A stretch of DNA of 64,000 nt, from contig NC_091670.1 of assembly GCF_042453785.1 (NCBI RefSeq), positions 33,801,501 to 33,865,500 of the forward strand, written 5' to 3'. The notes below the pieces were generated by a model. It searched no databases. It saw only the letters and a program-made list of their open reading frames with translations, and was not told the DNA's origin. Shown piece by piece: positions 58,901-64,000 of the stretch. The translations under genes were made by a program, and so were the position numbers. The stretch's first letter is position 1; the number at the start of each line of letters is the position of its first letter. Source of the DNA: Malus domestica (lineage: Eukaryota; Streptophyta; Magnoliopsida; Rosales; Rosaceae).

Positions 58901-61251
58901 GAATGTACCCATATAAGTTTAAAAATAGATTAGAAAAAAATTGTATAGATTTTATATAAAAAAAAAAAGGTACATTTTACATATAACAAATTGGTATATT
59001 TAAGAATGAGTACATTTTAAGATTAAAAAGTTGTACATGAATGGGTACATATAATTAGCATGGGTATATTTAGCAAAATAAAAAGTACAAATAAAAAAAT
59101 ATATGGGTACAAATACAAATAAACTTTAAAAAATATGGGCACAAAAAGAAATTAATATATGGGTACAAATTAAAATTGAAAAGAAAATTGGTACAAATTA
59201 AAAATGGGTACAAACTAAAACTAAAAATATATGATAAAAAATTTAGTCATAAATATAAATATACTAATTGTCACATTTTTAACATTAAATTAATATATTT
59301 AGAAATTTATTATTAAAATAATTAATAATGTCATTAATACCCAAGGATCTTGATCAAAAATTGAAAATGAATAGGATTTTAATCAATGGAGTAGCAAAAA
59401 GAAGGATGAGAACCTAATTTCTTCTTTTAAAAACAAATCTTTTATACTTGAAGTTATGAGGTTAACTCTTCAAGTTAATTAGATTTATTCTATCGTCTAC
59501 AGATTCATAATAATGTGTCCTTGTCATTTTTTCTGACCCATCTATGATGTTCAATATGGCAATGCTTTCTCTTATGGCTCCGTTCAAGGAGATCTTTAAT
59601 GGCGTAGATGTGTGTTAACTTTGAATACTTATTTGCCTAGTGATATCTGAAATATACAGGTGAATTTGACGATCTATTGGATAGGAGCAAGTCGGAACGC
59701 CATTCTGACCTCTCAGAAGGGATAAGTCTGATATATAGTAACGTCAAAAGTTTACCGGAACCGGAGTCAAATGGATCCATTCCCATAGAAAGGCAAGAAA
59801 AGTTAGTGGATATAGAGCATTTGACTGTGGAGACTCCAAGTGGTACTGCATTGGTTAGGAATCTATCGTTGGTAATCAACAAGAATGAGCATTTATTGGT
59901 TAGTAACTCCATTGTTCTATTAAATTTATCATTAGTTTACTAAGTATATCTTGACTGTGACTGGGAGCTGAAGAACTTTTCCCGTATATGATCATTTGAA
60001 CAGGTAACAGGACCAAGTGGGAGCGGTAAAACATCTTTGTTAAGAGCTATGTGTGGTCTTTGGAGTACTGGAAAAGGAAAAATCATATTCCATGTGAAGG
60101 ACGGAGAAGATAATCAACCGTCCATCTCTTCTGGTGTAGTAGTTCTTGACGTAGATACTGGTAGTGATAAATATGGGGAACTTGGAAGGCCCTCAAATAG
60201 GAATTATGAAGGCATATTTTTCCTTCCTCAAAAACCATATATGGTATTGGGAACACTTCGCCAACAGTTGCTTTATCCTACATGGGCTGAGGATGCGATT
60301 TCCACAGCGGACGGTACTAAACCAACTGGTATGTACTTCAACTCCTTTTGCCACATGGTATTGCGCTGACTGCTGAGGAAGCTATAATCAGCAGTGACAA
60401 TTGTTTTGTAATTCTTGCAGGGTCACTTCCTTTCTTGAAGCAGGCACCAAAATCAGAACATACGAGTGAAAAGCCTAGTAAGCCCACAACGGAGGACCTG
60501 ATACAGGTTTTGGAGGATGTCCGACTTGGCAATTTATTATCCCGATTCAGCAGTTTGGATACTTCAAATGATTGGTCTAGTGTTCTCTCCCTTGGAGAGC
60601 AGCAACGCCTTGCTTTTGCACGCTTACTGCTCTCCAAACCAAAATTGGTTCTACTGGATGAATCTACCAGTGCTTTAGATGAAGCCAACGAGGTATTACC
60701 ACGCTCTTTCCTAAGACTTTCAAGATTCATTTGTTTATCTCCAAGTCCTTTATAGTAAAACGTTATTACCCGTTTACCGTCATGGAATGGATGCATGCAA
60801 GCAACATTTAGTCAAATTTTGCACTATGCACACGAACACCTCAAACGAATAATCTAGTCTGTAAAAGTTGATACGCATAGGCTAATGAACTTGTTCCAAG
60901 TCTTTTTCAAGTATTGGTGTTGTACCACTCATTCGATATCATATGCATACATTGTCCACCTGCTTCATTTCTTTCCCATGAGGCCTAGAAGTGTAGTTGT
61001 TGAATCGCTACGAGATAACAGAATATAATTCCAAGTTCTAATGACAATCTCCCGGTTATGCTTTCTGTTGGCAGGCTCATTTATATCAGCAGGTTGAAAA
61101 GGCGGGCATAACATATATAAGCGTTGGCCACCGGCGAACTCTGTACGACTTCCACAAGAAGAACTTACTGATATCCACCGTGGATCCCAGCAGCGCCGAA
61201 CACAATTGGAGCATTGATTCCATCGATCGAGAAGCATCATGCAACTTATGA
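55982..61251 (+). CDS. ABCD2: ABC transporter D family member 2-like (copy C, one exon-1 frameshift)
   Basis: Exons: 55982-56301, 56387-56576, 56683-56750, 57073-57399, 57491-57655, 57881-58109, 59660-59898, 60004-60328, 60421-60692, 61075-61251, with the same phases as copy A. Exon 1 lacks one base near 56107 (AGCAAGACC versus AGCAACGACC in B), so the first ATG frame runs into a stop near 56195. An in-frame ATG at 56059 opens a frame through all ten exons (about 744 residues), which changes the transit-peptide start. All ABC motifs are present: Walker A GPSGSGKTS, LSLGEQQRLAFARLLLSKP, LVLLDESTSALD, and VGHR. Intron 6 has grown to 1.55 kb by insertion. Could be functional from the downstream start, or an early pseudogene. 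Confidence 0.85.
58486..59424. mobile_element. Unclassified 0.94-kb insertion in intron 6 of copy C
   Basis: Flanked by TTTTAAAA (58478-58485 and 59425-59432), where copy A has uninterrupted sequence (near 22070). AT-rich, non-coding, with a (TG)n run at 58715-58738 and some eight copies of ATGGGTACA spread over 58744-59210. No inverted ends were found, so the class is unknown; the target duplication is low-complexity. Confidence 0.55.
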
Positions 61252-62290
61252 AACCTATAATTTTAGTTGCCTTTTCTTACATTATGTCACTTGTTTGCTG
61301 TCAAATCTGGAAGCTTTTTGCTTTCAGAAACTGCAGAAGATGTATGAAGTTATTTTGATGGTAATGTACTAAATTTTATGCTCTTTTGAATTTCCTTCAG
61401 GGTGATTTTGTATAAAATCAATAAAAAGTTACAATATTAACAATATATCAGCCACTTAGTACTACGATCTAATGCATTTCTCTTCACTTGTAAGTCAGAG
61501 GTTTTAGGTTCGATTCTCGCTGCAAGCGAATTTGAACCAGCCCATTGTGAGGCATAACCTACCCCTCCCCCTTAGTGTAGATAATATAATTTGCTCAAAA
61601 TATATATATCTATATATGACGCCGCAGAGCTTTTGAACAGTGGTTTTTGGAGTCACAGGCTTCACCAAAAATAAGTGGACAAAAATGCCCTTCAAACAAA
61701 AAACTTTAAAACAACCCAAAATAATGCATCAAATATGGTAGGGGTATTTTCGTCATATAAATATTGTTTTTAATATTTAACTATTTACTGTACAGTGATA
61801 ACAATGTTTTTAATATTTAACTTTTTCTTGTGCAGTGGTTTTTTTATTTTTTTTCATTTGTACCTCACAATGGACTAATAATAATGCGATTCAATCAGTT
61901 GTTTATTAAATATTATTTTCTCTATTCTTAATGTAAATTCAATAGAATGTAGATCGAAATTGAAAGACCAATTTTATTATGTGGATTCAGCTGCTTTGAT
62001 TGATTTATGAGGGATTTCTTCTAGTATGGTCTAATATTATTTATTTAAAACGTGTAAGTCGCACGTAGCACACCGTAATTTAAAAATGTCTTCTGCACGT
62101 ATGTGAGCGCATGCAGAAAGGCTAGTATGTATGTATGTATGTACATATATGCCTTTAAAATAGATCAATCATATATTGTGATACTTAAATGCCTTTAAAA
62201 TAAACAAAACTTACAAAATCTGCTACAACAGTTGGCACCCACTCCAATTGACACCCCATTTCTCATTATTATTTTTTATTTAGGAATAAG
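61252..62290. other. Spacer after copy C, no gene seen
   Basis: The first 55 bp match the 3' flanks of copies A and B (CTTTTCTTACATTA-GTCACTTGTTTG), then similarity ends near 61300: the end of the tandem array. The rest is AT-rich. It holds a duplicated TTTTTAATATTTAACT segment at 61771 and 61809, and a (TATG)n run at 62126-62143. No ORF with protein-like content. Confidence 0.6.
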
Positions 62291-62300
62291 TCAATACGAA

Positions 62301-63328
62301 TCAGACACTGCGTGTAGTATCTGTTTCCAAATTCTATTTTTTACATTCGGATTTAGACAGTGCGTTGCAGTGTTAGTTTCCTAATTTCGTTTTTTTTTTT
62401 TCATCGCTCACACACCTCCTACATGTTCTTTTTTACATTTGGATTCAAAAACTGCAATGCAGTGTCTGTTTTCTTGATTCTGTTTCTTACTTTTGGATTC
62501 AGACGCTGCGTTGCAGTGTCCATTTCCTAGTTCTGTTTTTTCCATCACTCACAAGTCTCCTACCCTTCACACCACACGCGACTCTTGACTTTTCCATTTG
62601 GATTCAGACACTGTAATGCAGTGTCCGTTTCCTGGCTCAGTTTTTTAGATTTGGATTTAGACACTCTAATATAGTGTTCGTTTCCTTGTTCTGTTTGTTT
62701 GTTTTTTTTTTTTTTTTTTTTGTCTCAAATATAGAATTTATTAGATTCTAATTGAAATGTTTACATTGAAAATAAAATCTGGGGCAATACAATCCCATAA
62801 ATGGACATCTCCATACTTAGAGACATAAGAGGCAACAACATGAGCAGCGTGGGCACACTTGAACGTTGCATTTTGGAATGTTTGAGCGAGATTCCAGAGG
62901 TCGTGAATGACACCCTACAAAGGTGCATCTGTTCCAGTTTCCTTATTGATCATCAGCACGATCGGCTTTGCATCAGTTTCAATCTCAATAGATTGGATAT
63001 CTTCCTTTCACATTCCTATAGCACTCCCTTTAATGCAGTACCTTCAGCCATTTCAGCGGAATGGAAGTACAAGTCTCCCAACCCTCCTGCAGAGTGCAGT
63101 AGGCCGGCAAAGTCCTTTATAACCCATCCCACTCCACCTTTATGTGATTGTGGATTCCAAACTGCATCACAATTCACCTTAGGTGTCCTAAACTCTGGTA
63201 TTTTCCATCTCACCTCAAATTCCAGTTCATTGACTCCTTCCATTGCATTTGTGGTTGTTGTGCTTCTTTATATTCGGACATTTGGATTATGTTTTCACAT
63301 CTGGATTCAGACACTGCAATGTAGTGTC
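62301..63328. repeat. Dispersed array of a 19-bp palindrome (seven copies)
   Basis: A 40-bp unit (GGATTCAGACACTGCAATGC then AGTGTCCGTTTCCT) has the palindrome GACACTGC-n-GCAGTGTC at its heart. Copies: 62303-62323 (degenerate), 62356-62375, 62446-62467, 62502-62520, 62607-62625, 62660-62679 and 63310-63328. The DNA between units is T-rich. A LINE-type fragment separates the sixth and seventh copies. Confidence 0.85.
62702..63265 (-). pseudogene. LINE-type RNase H fragment with poly-A tail
   Basis: On the minus strand, VNCDAVWNPQSHKGGVGWVI, KDFAGLLHSAGG and EMAEGTALKGVL match the plant RNase H-like domain (RVT_3) found at the C-terminus of non-LTR reverse transcriptases and related ORFs. The first catalytic Asp (CDA) and the Glu (AE) are present. 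Stops follow at about 63016 and further on (a frameshifted remainder with HDLWNLAQTFQNATF-like sequence and CAHAAHVVAS). The 3' end is a run of about 20 A on that strand (plus-strand T 62702-62721), the mark of LINE-style retroposition. 5'-truncated and dead. Confidence 0.75.
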
Positions 63329-63340
63329 CGTTTCCTTGAG

Positions 63341-64000
63341 TTGAGTACACTCCTCCATGTAAAAGAAGGGCACGAGAGAGAGAGAATGATAGAATATTCA
63401 TGTTCTAACTATTTATAATAATTAAAAGCTTATATGACATTCATAAAAAGAGAAAGAGAAAGAGAGAATAATAGATGAGTCAAGTTCAAACTATTTTTAA
63501 TGACTTAAAGCTCATATGGCATTCATCATTGATTTATGCGTAATTAATAAAATATATCATTGATTAAGTCCAAAACAAAAATATATCATTGATATATAGC
63601 TAAATAGTAAATTTTTTATTAACTTTTAGCTTAATTACTTTTTTTTTTAATTAAAAGAGGAGAAATTGATTCCTAGTTTTGTTGCTTATCTATTCTTTCG
63701 GTCCCTTCCTCTCCATCTCCCTTCCACTTCTTCCCTTGAAAAGCGAAAAGTAAGAAAAAAAACTTATCGAGCCATTTGATACTTGTGCACATGGCGAGGC
63801 AAGATTTTAGTCGAGAAGGGTCTAAAAGTCTCAATCTGAAATACTCTCTTATCGTATAAAAATAACTCTGTTATGTGGTGAGAAACCGACCACCGTCATT
63901 TGGGTCTGGTATGGTGTCATCCTCATTATCATTTTCCTTAAACCTCAAGCCTCTTTAACTTTCTTCTTCTCTCTTTCCACTCATCCGCATATCAGAGTCC
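63341..64000. other. AT-rich window end, no gene seen
   Basis: Contains GA-rich stretches (63377-63385, 63450-63465), a duplicated CTCATATGGCATTCAT-type segment (63430 and 63511) and pyrimidine-rich DNA from 63690 and again near the end. The last 100 bp (TTCTTCTTCTCTCTTTCCAC) look like a plant leader but no coding sequence follows within the window. Confidence 0.5.

Noticed and set aside
62301..62680. CRISPR-like array of short repeats
   Set aside because: Irregular spacing, degenerate units and a plant genomic context; better described as a dispersed palindromic repeat.
62801..63418. 205-codon plus-strand ORF
   Set aside because: It is the antisense shadow of the RNase H fragment, whose minus-strand frame has clear domain motifs and a poly-A tail.
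1..64000. tRNA or rRNA genes
   Set aside because: Only tRNA-complementary primer sites of retroelements were found; no cloverleaf or rRNA-like sequence was recognised on either strand.

Overview
The window is plant nuclear DNA. It holds intron-rich genes with GT-AG splice sites, LTR retrotransposons using plant tRNA primer sites, TRIM, MITE and Mutator-like elements, and AT-rich spacers. The repeat style and gene family fit a woody rosid, probably Rosaceae (apple/pear type); that species guess is inference from general resemblance, not a search.

The only clear host genes are three tandem, same-strand copies of one ten-exon gene, an ABC transporter of subfamily D resembling the chloroplast member ABCD2. 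Copy A (17592-23874) reads through all ten exons. Copy B (42474-48319) is a pseudogene: it has a frameshift in exon 1, a 598-bp solo LTR inside exon 5 and a TRIM element in intron 8. Copy C (55982-61251) is intact except for a 1-nt deletion in the transit-peptide part of exon 1. Exon lengths and splice phases agree across copies: exons 2-9 are identical in length, and exon 10 is three codons shorter in B. Upstream and downstream flanks were duplicated with the genes.

Almost everything else is transposable elements, nested up to three deep and mostly dated by target-site duplications (TSDs). Region 1-16796 is a decayed Ty3/gypsy element with a chromodomain-like C-terminus. It was hit by a very young 8.3-kb element without gag-pol (LARD, 123-8442), by a probable solo LTR (11386-15226) that itself holds a hAT-like element, and by a MITE. 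Region 24003-34948 is an old minus-strand Ty1/copia element just past the stop of copy A. It contains a younger, nearly intact copia element (24796-30060) and a hAT-like element (30235-31161). Region 36176-40970 is a Mutator-like TIR element with an LTR-like sequence inside. Further solo LTRs lie at 41084-41820 and 49534-52065. A Harbinger-like element containing a 1-kb fold-back Mutator-like element sits upstream of copy C.

The last 2.7 kb holds a LINE-type RNase H fragment embedded in a dispersed array of a 19-bp palindrome. The most unusual item is the LARD: it has no retroelement proteins but carries a 208-codon antisense ORF with a gene-like leader, a set of five short hairpins in each LTR and four copies of a polypurine-tract-like motif. 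All alignments and divergence figures were made by eye.
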